Assembly (NCBI GenBank): GCA_903970315.1
Contig: CAJCIJ010000001.1
Coordinates: 1 to 8,048 of the forward strand
Length of the DNA: 8,048 nucleotides
Origin: Actinomycetota bacterium
GTDB lineage: Bacteria > Actinomycetota > Thermoleophilia > Solirubrobacterales > Solirubrobacteraceae
Direction of reading: 5' to 3'
Under the pieces are notes generated by a model, which worked only from the letters and a program-made list of their open reading frames with translations, was not told the DNA's origin and searched no databases. Shown in pieces: positions 1 through 5,960 of this stretch. Positions within the stretch are counted from its first letter, which is position 1. Every line of letters begins with the position of its first letter. Made by a program: the position numbers and the translations under genes.

Positions 1-2401
1 GTACCAGCGAGCCGGCCTTCACGCCGCTGCCTGAAACGCTCACCTTCAGCCCCTTCTTGGAAGCCTTTGCGAGTAGCTTGTCGCCGGCGCTCGTGAGCGT
101 CAGCGACACGGTCTGAGAGGCGCCCGCGGCGATCGCGAAGCTCGCCTTTGCGATCACCACTTTGGCGGTTCTCTTGCGATGACTCGTTGAGGTCTTGGCC
201 GTGGTGGTTGTGGCCTGAAGCTCGACCGTGCCCTTGCATGGGCCAGAGCCCGTGCACCGCAGTTTGACCGTTGCCCGACCGTGCTTGACGGTAGCTGGGC
301 CGGTGACGACCGCGATGCCTGCGACCGTGCCCGTCGTCGTTTTCGTCACGACTGCCGCCGGTATCGCGATTGCGTTGCTTGTGGCGGCGGTGCTCCCTGC
401 GCCGTTGCTCACCGTGACCTCGCACGCAATCGCGTCGCCCTGATCGGCGCTCTGCACCGTGTACACCGACAGGGTGGCGCCGGCAATCACGGTGCCGTTG
501 CGCAGCCAGGCGTATTTGAGCTTGGTCGGGTTGTTTGACCATTCACCCTGCGAGCAGTGCAGGTTGGCGCCCACGGCGCCCGCGCCCGTCAATGTCGGCG
601 CGGCCTTGTTGGCCGGCAGCGTTGGTGCGGGTTCCGCCAGCTCGCCATCGATTCCGTGCGTGGTCTGACCCGTGGACACCGACACACCTGCCGCATGTTC
701 CTCGTCTGAGCCTTCCCCTTCGCCGTTGTAGAACTGCGTGACGTAGACGCCGAAGTGGCACGGCCCGACCGACGGGCATACGTTGCCGGAGAATTCGACG
801 TGGTAATCGCCGCTCTGCAGGCCCGCGATCGTGTATTCGCCTGCCGTGTTGGCGTAGCCGCACTGGTCCCCGATACCGCTGGAGGGCGTTTTGTAGGCGC
901 ACACCTGCGCGTCTTCGATCGGCTCCGGGGCCAACCAGTCCGTTGTGACTGTGCCCGAGATGCTGCCGCCGGCGAGCAGGTGGGCGTCCACTCCGCCCCT
1001 TTCGGTCGCCTCGGTCAGTTCTACCTCCGCGGCTTCACCTCGGTTGGTGGCGCCTTCGAAGAACTGTGGCGCGTATTCGGGGTGGCACGTCTGGCCGGGG
1101 CAGGCTTCGCCGAGGAACGTCACCAAGTACTCGCCCACAGGCAGTCCTTCGATCGCGTATTCGCCACCTGTCGAGGTGTATGCGCAGTATTCATTCTCTT
1201 CGGTCAGTTCTGTGCCTTCTGCCTGGCGTTGCGCGCAGACCCGCGTGTCTTCGATCCCTAGGCCGTCTCCGGCATACACATACCCGGTGATCTTGCGGGC
1301 TTCGATCAGAACCGCGTCGATGTTGGGTGTGGCGTGCGGTGCGGTCACTTCGACGGTTTCCGCTTCGCCTTCGGTGGCCTTGTCGTGGTAGTACTGGACG
1401 AGGTACTTGTCGCACCCCCCTTCTTGACAGGTGGTGCCGTTGAATTCGACCTTGTAGGAGCCCGTTGCCAGGCCCGCGATCGTGTATTCGCCGTTTGTGT
1501 TCGTGGTGGCGCACGCTCCTGAATGCGTGCCGTCCACCGGGTGTGCGCAAGCGGTGGTGTCCACGACGGGCGTGTCGGCGCCGGTTGTCACCTTGCCTGT
1601 GATCTCGCCACTTGATTCCAATTCGGCGTCAATGCCCGCCGTCGTCGCCGGTGCCGTGACTTCGACCGGCGTGGCGTCGATCAGGACTGGCGTGTGTTCC
1701 CACCACTGTTGGGCGTATTCCTGGTGGCAGCCGTGCGTACACACTTCTCCGGAGAATTCGATGCGGTACTTGCCGCTGGGGAGCCCTTCGAGCGTGTAGT
1801 CGCCGTGTGCGCCGGAGTGCGTGCATCCCGCGAAGGTCCAACCACCAACAACTTCGGTCGTTTCGACTTCTGCACAGACTTCCGCGCCTTCCAGTTCGGT
1901 GCCGTTCTTTGCGCGGACTTTGCCGGTGACCTTTCCGCCCGGCTGCAACTGCGCGCTGGCGATGCTCACGCTGCCCGTCGCCGGCGCCGGCACGGTGATG
2001 ATCGTCGCCGCGGCCGCGGTCGCGGCGTCCTGGTAGTACTGGGCAATGTACGGCTTGCTGCATTCGTTGACGCCCGTGCATATCCGGCCAGTGAAGGCCA
2101 CCAGGTATTCGCCCGGGATCACATCGGCGAACGCATATTCACCGGCTGCATTCGTCTTGCTGCATTCGATCGTGCTTTCCTCAGGGCTGGCCTCCAAGCA
2201 GACTTCGGCGCCGTCGAGCGGCGTGCCGCCGAGCTGGCTGGTGACAGTGCCTTCGATGGTGCCCCCACCATCGGCGCTCGCGGCCGCCGGCAGCGCCGCT
2301 GTCCCAAGCAGCGCCGCCACGCAGGCCAGGATTGCCATCCGGGCGCCGCCAGGTCCGCGCTCGCGGCCAGGCCCAGGGTCGCGACTAGTGGTCGGCCACA
2401 T
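1..2401 (-). CDS. Large secreted multi-domain repeat protein, five four-Cys beta-sandwich modules plus Ig-like module (3' end off window)
   Basis: An open minus-strand frame of 800 codons without a stop leaves the window at the left edge. Residues 22-43 form a hydrophobic signal segment preceded by arginines and ending in Ala-Ser-Ala, so export is likely. Residues 48-588 are five tandem modules of about 106 residues. Each carries G-x-(I/V)-x-G-x-V at its start, a central NGEYTIAGL-like turn followed by a Y-x-V-E-F strand, and a C-x(3-5)-C loop. This resembles carboxypeptidase-regulatory or Cna-B-type beta-sandwiches. Residues 600-680 are an Ig-like module (SQGEW, YAWLRNG, YTVQSADQG, CEVTVSNGAGS). 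Residues 690-800 resemble a C-terminal domain common in Solirubrobacterales exoproteins. The ATG at 2401 is preferred over the in-frame ATG at 2338 because GGAGG lies six bases upstream and it adds the charged N-region. It overlaps the rhodanese gene by 17 bases. Glutamate codons are mostly GAA, unlike the neighbours. Ligand and function are unknown; a surface or matrix role is inferred. Confidence 0.85.
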   Translation of the reverse strand, partial: MWPTTSRDPGPGRERGPGGARMAILACVAALLGTAALPAAASADGGGTIEGTVTSQLGGTPLDGAEVCLEASPEESTIECSKTNAAGEYAFADVIPGEYLVAFTGRICTGVNECSKPYIAQYYQDAATAAAATIITVPAPATGSVSIASAQLQPGGKVTGKVRAKNGTELEGAEVCAEVETTEVVGGWTFAGCTHSGAHGDYTLEGLPSGKYRIEFSGEVCTHGCHQEYAQQWWEHTPVLIDATPVEVTAPATTAGIDAELESSGEITGKVTTGADTPVVDTTACAHPVDGTHSGACATTNTNGEYTIAGLATGSYKVEFNGTTCQEGGCDKYLVQYYHDKATEGEAETVEVTAPHATPNIDAVLIEARKITGYVYAGDGLGIEDTRVCAQRQAEGTELTEENEYCAYTSTGGEYAIEGLPVGEYLVTFLGEACPGQTCHPEYAPQFFEGATNRGEAAEVELTEATERGGVDAHLLAGGSISGTVTTDWLAPEPIEDAQVCAYKTPSSGIGDQCGYANTAGEYTIAGLQSGDYHVEFSGNVCPSVGPCHFGVYVTQFYNGEGEGSDEEHAAGVSVSTGQTTHGIDGELAEPAPTLPANKAAPTLTGAGAVGANLHCSQGEWSNNPTKLKYAWLRNGTVIAGATLSVYTVQSADQGDAIACEVTVSNGAGSTAATSNAIAIPAAVVTKTTTGTVAGIAVVTGPATVKHGRATVKLRCTGSGPCKGTVELQATTTTAKTSTSHRKRTAKVVIAKASFAIAAGASQTVSLTLTSAGDKLLAKASKKGLKVSVSGSGVKAGSLV
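638..2260 (-). repeat. Five tandem ~106-residue protein modules encoded in the secreted protein gene
   Basis: The modules span about 1943-2260, 1613-1936, 1304-1606, 974-1297 and 638-967, reading from the N-terminus. Each has exactly four cysteines at equivalent places: residues 68/80/108/114, 176/193/221/225, 285/297/325/330, 389/406/434/439 and 501/514/542/548. After the second cysteine pair comes a Y-x(2-3)-Q-(Y/F/W)-(Y/F/W) motif, for example YIAQYYQ, YAQQWWE and YLVQYYH. The modules differ considerably in sequence, so most duplications look old. One exception is a 24-base identical stretch shared by modules 3 and 5. Two disulfides per module are inferred from the exported location. Confidence 0.85.
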
Positions 2402-2741
2402 GGCCGTCCTCCGGCTCGATCGGACGGCCTTCATCGACCCAGCGCACCATCCCGCCGCTCATCGTGTACGCCTCATAGGCCGACGCCCGGAACGCCTGGG
2501 CGGCCATTTGCGAGCGTCCCCCCACGCGGCAGTAGAAGACCACTGGGCGCCCCTGGTCGATCGATGACGCCTGATCGGAGAGCTCGACCAGCGGGATGTG
2601 CCGCGTCCCCGCAATGTGGCCCGCCTGGCGCTCGTGGTCCTCGCGCACGTCAATCACCTGCACCTCGGGCCCCTCGGCCAGCCAGCTCACAAGGCGCTCG
2701 GGCGTGATCTCGATGTCTGCCTTGGACTCGTCAGCGCTCAC
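2385..2741 (-). CDS. Single-domain rhodanese-like sulfurtransferase
   Basis: This 118-residue protein has one rhodanese domain filling almost its whole length. Visible hallmarks are VIDVRE at residues 29-34, the GHIAGTRHIPL stretch at 41-51, and the active-site loop CRVGGRS with the persulfide-forming Cys71. The MSGGMVRWVDEGRPIE tail is typical of GlpE/PspE-like proteins. Such enzymes carry sulfane sulfur from donors such as thiosulfate to thiol acceptors or cyanide. There is no signal peptide, so a cytoplasmic location is expected. The start is GTG at 2741, with a TAGGCT box ending six bases upstream and only a weak ribosome site, which hints at leaderless expression. The 3' end overlaps the start of the secreted repeat protein by 17 bases. 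The physiological substrate cannot be read from the sequence. Confidence 0.92.
   Translation of the reverse strand: MSADESKADIEITPERLVSWLAEGPEVQVIDVREDHERQAGHIAGTRHIPLVELSDQASSIDQGRPVVFYCRVGGRSQMAAQAFRASAYEAYTMSGGMVRWVDEGRPIEPEDGHVADH
2408..2412 (-). promoter_or_regulatory. Ribosome binding site GGAGG for the secreted repeat protein
   Basis: On the minus strand GGAGG lies six bases before the ATG at 2401, inside the last codons of the rhodanese gene. The alternative in-frame ATG at 2338 has no comparable purine-rich site. This decides the start and implies translational coupling. Confidence 0.7.
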
Positions 2742-2747
2742 GCCTTG

Positions 2748-2753
2748 AGCCTA
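2748..2753 (-). promoter_or_regulatory. Candidate -10 element (TAGGCT) of a leaderless promoter for the rhodanese operon
   Basis: On the minus strand TAGGCT fits the actinobacterial TANNNT -10 pattern and ends six bases before the GTG at 2741, so transcription would begin at about the start codon. No convincing -35 hexamer is seen at the usual spacing. The whole gap 2742-2882 separates two divergent genes and must hold both promoters. It also contains an 8-bp inverted repeat, GGTGGCGC at 2771-2778 and GCGCCACC at 2828-2835, which is too far apart to be called an operator with confidence. Confidence 0.35.
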
Positions 2754-2867
2754 CCGGCGACCCCCTTTGCGGTGGCGCGCCCGTGGCCTCCCCGCCCGGC
2801 ACCCCGCGCGCCGCCAATCGGCCCCAAGCGCCACCAAACTGGTCCCGCGCTTTCGCCCGCGGCCCAC

Positions 2868-2873
2868 TACGAT
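2868..2873 (+). promoter_or_regulatory. Candidate -10 element (TACGAT) for the acyl-CoA dehydrogenase gene
   Basis: TACGAT matches TANNNT and ends nine bases before the GTG at 2883, giving a very short or absent 5' leader. Only a weak CGGA ribosome-site-like stretch lies between. No clear -35 box is seen. Confidence 0.35.
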
Positions 2874-2882
2874 CAACGGACC

Positions 2883-4031
2883 GTGCAGGAGACCTTCATC
2901 GACCTCTACGACGTGCCCCAGGAGCACCTGGACTTCTGCGCCACCGTCGGCCAGATCGCACGCGAGAAGATCGCGCCTCGCTCGTCGGCCATCGACGAGA
3001 CAGCTGAATACCCCTGGGACATCCGCAAGGAGCTTTCCGAGCACGACATCCTCGGCCTGCCCTTCGCCGAGCAGTACGGCGGCACCGGCACCGGCACGCT
3101 CATGCTCAACATGGCCGTCGAGGAGATCGCCAAGGTCGATGCCGCATGCGCGCTCATCCTCATGGTCCAGGATCTGGGCACCCTGCCCATCGCCCTGTTT
3201 GGCTCCGACGAGCTCAAGGAGCGCTTCCTGCCGCGCTGTGCAACCGGCGAGTGGTCACCCGCCTTCGCTCTCTCTGAGCCCGAGGCCGGGTCCGATCCCG
3301 CCTCCATGCGCACCCGCGCCGTTGCCGACGGCGACGAATGGGTCATCAACGGCACAAAGAACTGGATCACCAACCTCGGCGTCGCCGACTTCTACGTCGT
3401 CTTCGCCGTCACCGACCCCGACAACCGGCGGATCACCGCCTTCGTCGTCGAGGCCGACCGGCCCGGCTTCAGCGTCGGCAAGCTCGAGCACAAGCTCGGT
3501 ATCCGCGGATCGCCAACCGGTCAGCCCATCTTTGACGATGTCCGCGTGCCCTCCGCCAACGTCATCGGCGAGGTCGGCAAGGGGCTGTCCGTGGCGCTCG
3601 GGACGCTGGAGCGCACGCGCCTGGGCGCCGCCGCCCAGGCCGTCGGGATCGCCCAGGGGGCCACCGACTACGCCGTCGCCTATGCGCGCGAGCGCCGCCA
3701 GTTCGGAAAGGCCATCAACGAGTTCCAGGCCATCCAGTTCAAGCTCGCCGACATGCACACCCGCACAGCCGCCGCGCGCGAGCTGCTCTACAAGGCGTGC
3801 GCTCTCACCGACCGCCGCGACCCCCGTGCCGGCACCTATGCATCCATGGCCAAGGTGTTCTGCTCCGATAACGCCATGGCCGTCACAGTCGAGGCCATTC
3901 AGGTTCTGGGCGGCTACGGTTATGTCAAGGAGTACCCAGTCGAGCGCATGATGCGAGACGCCAAGATCACCCAGATCTACGAGGGCACAAACGAGATCCA
4001 GCGGCTCGTGATCGCTCGCGCCCTGCGCTGA
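2883..4031 (+). CDS. Acyl-CoA dehydrogenase (FAD-dependent)
   Basis: This 382-residue flavoenzyme catalyses alpha,beta-dehydrogenation of acyl-CoA, the first step of beta-oxidation or of branched-chain acyl-CoA breakdown, passing electrons to ETF. The helical N-terminal domain covers about residues 1-120. Signature AFALSEPEAGSD at 127-138 and WITN at 161-164 lie in the FAD-binding middle domain. RRQFG at 271-275 and QVLGGYGYVKEYPVERMMRD at 340-359 lie in the C-terminal helical domain. The catalytic base is predicted to be Glu367 in YEGTNEIQR, the position used by short-chain and branched-chain members. The frame is open well upstream into the antisense of the rhodanese gene, but GTG at 2883 gives the family's usual length and N-terminus. 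The stop overlaps the next ATG by one base. Chain-length specificity cannot be read directly; short or branched substrates are the best guess. Confidence 0.95.
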   Translation: MQETFIDLYDVPQEHLDFCATVGQIAREKIAPRSSAIDETAEYPWDIRKELSEHDILGLPFAEQYGGTGTGTLMLNMAVEEIAKVDAACALILMVQDLGTLPIALFGSDELKERFLPRCATGEWSPAFALSEPEAGSDPASMRTRAVADGDEWVINGTKNWITNLGVADFYVVFAVTDPDNRRITAFVVEADRPGFSVGKLEHKLGIRGSPTGQPIFDDVRVPSANVIGEVGKGLSVALGTLERTRLGAAAQAVGIAQGATDYAVAYARERRQFGKAINEFQAIQFKLADMHTRTAAARELLYKACALTDRRDPRAGTYASMAKVFCSDNAMAVTVEAIQVLGGYGYVKEYPVERMMRDAKITQIYEGTNEIQRLVIARALR

Positions 4032-4660
4032 TGGAACCCGGCCGGCGCATGCGGAGGGCTTCCGTGGCGGCTGCCGTGTCGCTGTCGCTGGGCCTCGTCG
4101 TCCTGGTCATCGGCGAGGGCTTCTCGACCAACCCTCCCATCCGCGACATCGAGGAGCTGGCGATCGGTCTGCTGGGAGTAATGGCTCTCACCGGCGTCGC
4201 CGCTCTCGTGGCAGTACGCCTGGCCGGGTGGCGTAACCCCGAATCCGAGGCCGAATTTGAGCAGGTCGTTGTGCGCTCCGAGCGCCTCGCCCGCGACGGC
4301 CTGTCCTGGGATCCCGACGAAAACGAGTTCCTGGAGCCCGATCCGCTCAGCGACGACGGTTTCGAGGAGCTCGTGCGCGAGGCTCTCGACGATCTGCCCG
4401 ACCTGCTGCGCAACACGCTCGGGCACGTCGCCGTCGTCGTCTCCGACCAGGGGCGAAAGCGCGGCGCCTACGGCCTCTATGAAGGCTCTTCCGGCCGCGG
4501 CACAACCCACGACCGCATCATCATCTTCCGCGACACCCTGCGGCGCGACTTCGGCCACGACGGCGAGCTGCTGCGCGACCAGGTCACGCGTACCGTGCGC
4601 CACGAGCTGGCCCATCACGTCGGCTTTGACGAGCTCGGCGTCTCGCGGCTGGATCTCTAG
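4031..4660 (+). CDS. Membrane-anchored zincin-like metallopeptidase family protein (DUF1025/PF06262-like)
   Basis: This 209-residue protein has two parts. Two hydrophobic segments, about residues 11-28 and 42-66, form a likely membrane hairpin. From about residue 108 a soluble domain resembles the small actinobacterial zincin family: DDGFEELVREALDDLPDLL, then VAVVVSD, GLYEG, DRIIIFRDTL, and the metal site HELAHHVGFD. That site gives zinc ligands His191 and His195, catalytic Glu192, and Asp200 as the possible third ligand. Family members are usually stand-alone soluble proteins of roughly 110-150 residues, so the membrane extension is uncommon. Translation probably depends on the upstream gene: the ATG overlaps the dehydrogenase stop in TGATG and no Shine-Dalgarno sequence is visible. 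Another in-frame ATG at 4049 is possible. Substrate and biological role are unknown, and proteolytic activity is not established for the family. Confidence 0.82.
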   Translation: MEPGRRMRRASVAAAVSLSLGLVVLVIGEGFSTNPPIRDIEELAIGLLGVMALTGVAALVAVRLAGWRNPESEAEFEQVVVRSERLARDGLSWDPDENEFLEPDPLSDDGFEELVREALDDLPDLLRNTLGHVAVVVSDQGRKRGAYGLYEGSSGRGTTHDRIIIFRDTLRRDFGHDGELLRDQVTRTVRHELAHHVGFDELGVSRLDL

Positions 4661-4666
4661 GCCCGC

Positions 4667-4672
4667 TAGGAT
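4667..4672 (+). promoter_or_regulatory. Candidate -10 element (TAGGAT) for the thiolase gene
   Basis: TAGGAT fits TANNNT just after the metallopeptidase stop and would give a leader of about 85 bases containing the 33-bp tandem repeats. No -35 box is recognisable, so thiolase might equally be read from the upstream promoter. No terminator hairpin is evident in the 4661-4764 gap. Confidence 0.3.
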
Positions 4673-4683
4673 TCCCGCGCCAG

Positions 4684-4749
4684 CCGGCAACGCTCCAAGA
4701 GCCCAGTCTCAGACCACCGGCAAGGCCCCAAGACCCCCGTCTCAGACCA
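4684..4749 (+). repeat. 33-bp unit duplicated in tandem in the thiolase leader
   Basis: Units 4684-4716 and 4717-4749 are directly adjacent and match at 29 of 33 positions by hand alignment. Both end in GTCTCAGACCA, which holds the small inverted repeat GTCT-C-AGAC. The second copy abuts the ribosome binding site. The 33-bp period is close to three helical turns, which would suit paired protein binding sites. A neutral slippage duplication is the alternative. Confidence 0.75.
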
Positions 4750-4754
4750 AGGAG
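4749..4754 (+). promoter_or_regulatory. Ribosome binding site AAGGAG for thiolase
   Basis: AAGGAG lies ten bases before the ATG at 4765 and shares its first base with the last base of the tandem repeat. A protein or RNA structure occupying the repeat could therefore affect translation. Confidence 0.7.
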
Positions 4755-4764
4755 AAGACCGACA

Positions 4765-5958
4765 ATGCCTGACGCCGTGATCGTGGATGCCGTACGCACG
4801 CCCATTGGGCGGGCCGTGAAGGGGTCGCTGCGCTCTGTGCGGGCCGATGATCTGGGCGCCATCCCACTGAAGGCCCTGATCGAGCGCAACCCGCAGGTCG
4901 AGCCAAGCTCGATCGTCGACGTGATGATGGGTTGCGGCTTTCCCGAGGGCGAGCAGGGCTACAACGTCGGTCGCAACGCCACGCTCATCGCCGGCATCGA
5001 CCACCACGTGCCCGGCACCACCGTCAACCGCTTCTGTGCCTCCTCGCTTCAGACCGCCCGCATGGCCTTTCACGCCATCAAGGCCGGCGAGGGCGACACG
5101 TACATCGCCGCCGGCGTCGAGGCCACCTCAAGGGCCACCGGGGGCGCGCCCTTTGAGTTCAACCACGCCATCGACGGGTCCGAGGGGTCGATGTACAACG
5201 TCTACATCCCCATGGGACTCACCGCCGAGAACGTCGCCGACCGCTGCAAGGTCAGCCGCCAGGCCCAGGACGAGTGGGCACTGACCTCCCAGATGCGCGC
5301 CGTCGCAGCGCAGCAGTCCGGTCACTTCGATGCCGAGATCATCCCTGTGGAGGTGCCCGCGCACACCGAGACCGACAAGGAGGGCAACGAGGTCCACCTC
5401 GAGGCCACCACCGTCACCAAGGACGACGGGCCGCGCCCCGACACCACGCTTGAGAAGCTGTCCGCCCTGCGGCCTGCCTTCCGCGAGGACGGCACCGTCA
5501 CCGCCGGCAACTCATGCCCGCTCAACGACGGCGCCGCCGCCCTGCTGATCATGTCCGACGAGCGCGCCGCCGAGCTGGGCCTGAAGCCCAAGGTCAAGAT
5601 CCTCGCCTCCACCGTGGCCGCCATCCGGCCCGAGATCATGGGCCTGGGCCCCATTCCCGCCATCCAGAAGCTGCTGGAGCAGACCTCCATGAGCATCGAC
5701 GACATCGACGTCGTCGAGATCAACGAGGCTTTTGCCGCTCAGGTCCTGCCGTGCATGGAGGATCTGGGCATCCCCGAGGACAAGCTCAACCCCTTCGGCG
5801 GCGGGATCGCCCTCGGCCACCCCTTCGGGATGACCGGCGCGCGCATCATGACCACGCTCATCAACGACCTGCAGACGCTCGACGGCACCTACGGCATCGA
5901 GTCCATGTGCGTCGCCGGCGGCATGGGCATGGCCATGCTCGTCGAACGGCTGAACTGA
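4765..5958 (+). CDS. Thiolase: acetyl-CoA C-acyltransferase (FadA-like)
   Basis: This 397-residue enzyme matches the normal thiolase length. Catalytic elements are all present: nucleophile Cys91 in NRFCASSLQ, NEAF at residues 320-323, His352 in GGGIALGHPFGMTGAR, and the second catalytic Cys382 in CVAGGMGMA. It should cleave 3-ketoacyl-CoA with CoA to acetyl-CoA and a shortened acyl-CoA; the reverse condensation is possible. The NPFGGGIALGHPFGMTGAR form resembles degradative FadA-type thiolases, and the acyl-CoA dehydrogenase upstream on the same strand supports beta-oxidation. No hydratase or hydroxyacyl-CoA dehydrogenase lies alongside, so the middle steps must be encoded elsewhere. The ATG is supported by AAGGAG ten bases upstream. 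The stop is only two bases from the stop of the opposing egtD gene. Confidence 0.95.
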   Translation: MPDAVIVDAVRTPIGRAVKGSLRSVRADDLGAIPLKALIERNPQVEPSSIVDVMMGCGFPEGEQGYNVGRNATLIAGIDHHVPGTTVNRFCASSLQTARMAFHAIKAGEGDTYIAAGVEATSRATGGAPFEFNHAIDGSEGSMYNVYIPMGLTAENVADRCKVSRQAQDEWALTSQMRAVAAQQSGHFDAEIIPVEVPAHTETDKEGNEVHLEATTVTKDDGPRPDTTLEKLSALRPAFREDGTVTAGNSCPLNDGAAALLIMSDERAAELGLKPKVKILASTVAAIRPEIMGLGPIPAIQKLLEQTSMSIDDIDVVEINEAFAAQVLPCMEDLGIPEDKLNPFGGGIALGHPFGMTGARIMTTLINDLQTLDGTYGIESMCVAGGMGMAMLVERLN

Positions 5959-5960
5959 CC

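Noticed and set aside
2319..2325. Possible lipoprotein signal around Cys27 of the secreted protein
   Set aside because: The sequence before Cys27 (ILAC) fits the lipobox poorly, and only a few hydrophobic residues precede it. The hydrophobic stretch continues to an Ala-Ser-Ala site typical of signal peptidase I.
1694..2707. A 337-codon plus-strand open frame
   Set aside because: It lies antisense to the repeat protein and the rhodanese, both with clear domains. Its product is Arg/Ala/Pro-rich without recognisable motifs, as expected of a shadow frame in GC-rich DNA.
2771..2835. 8-bp inverted repeat GGTGGCGC/GCGCCACC in the divergent gap as an operator
   Set aside because: The arms are 49 bases apart and such short GC-rich matches are common by chance here.
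2598..2882. Upstream extension of the acyl-CoA dehydrogenase frame to an ATG at 2598
   Set aside because: The extra 95 residues are antisense to the rhodanese, have no family similarity and would exceed the normal family length. GTG at 2883 gives a normal N-terminus.
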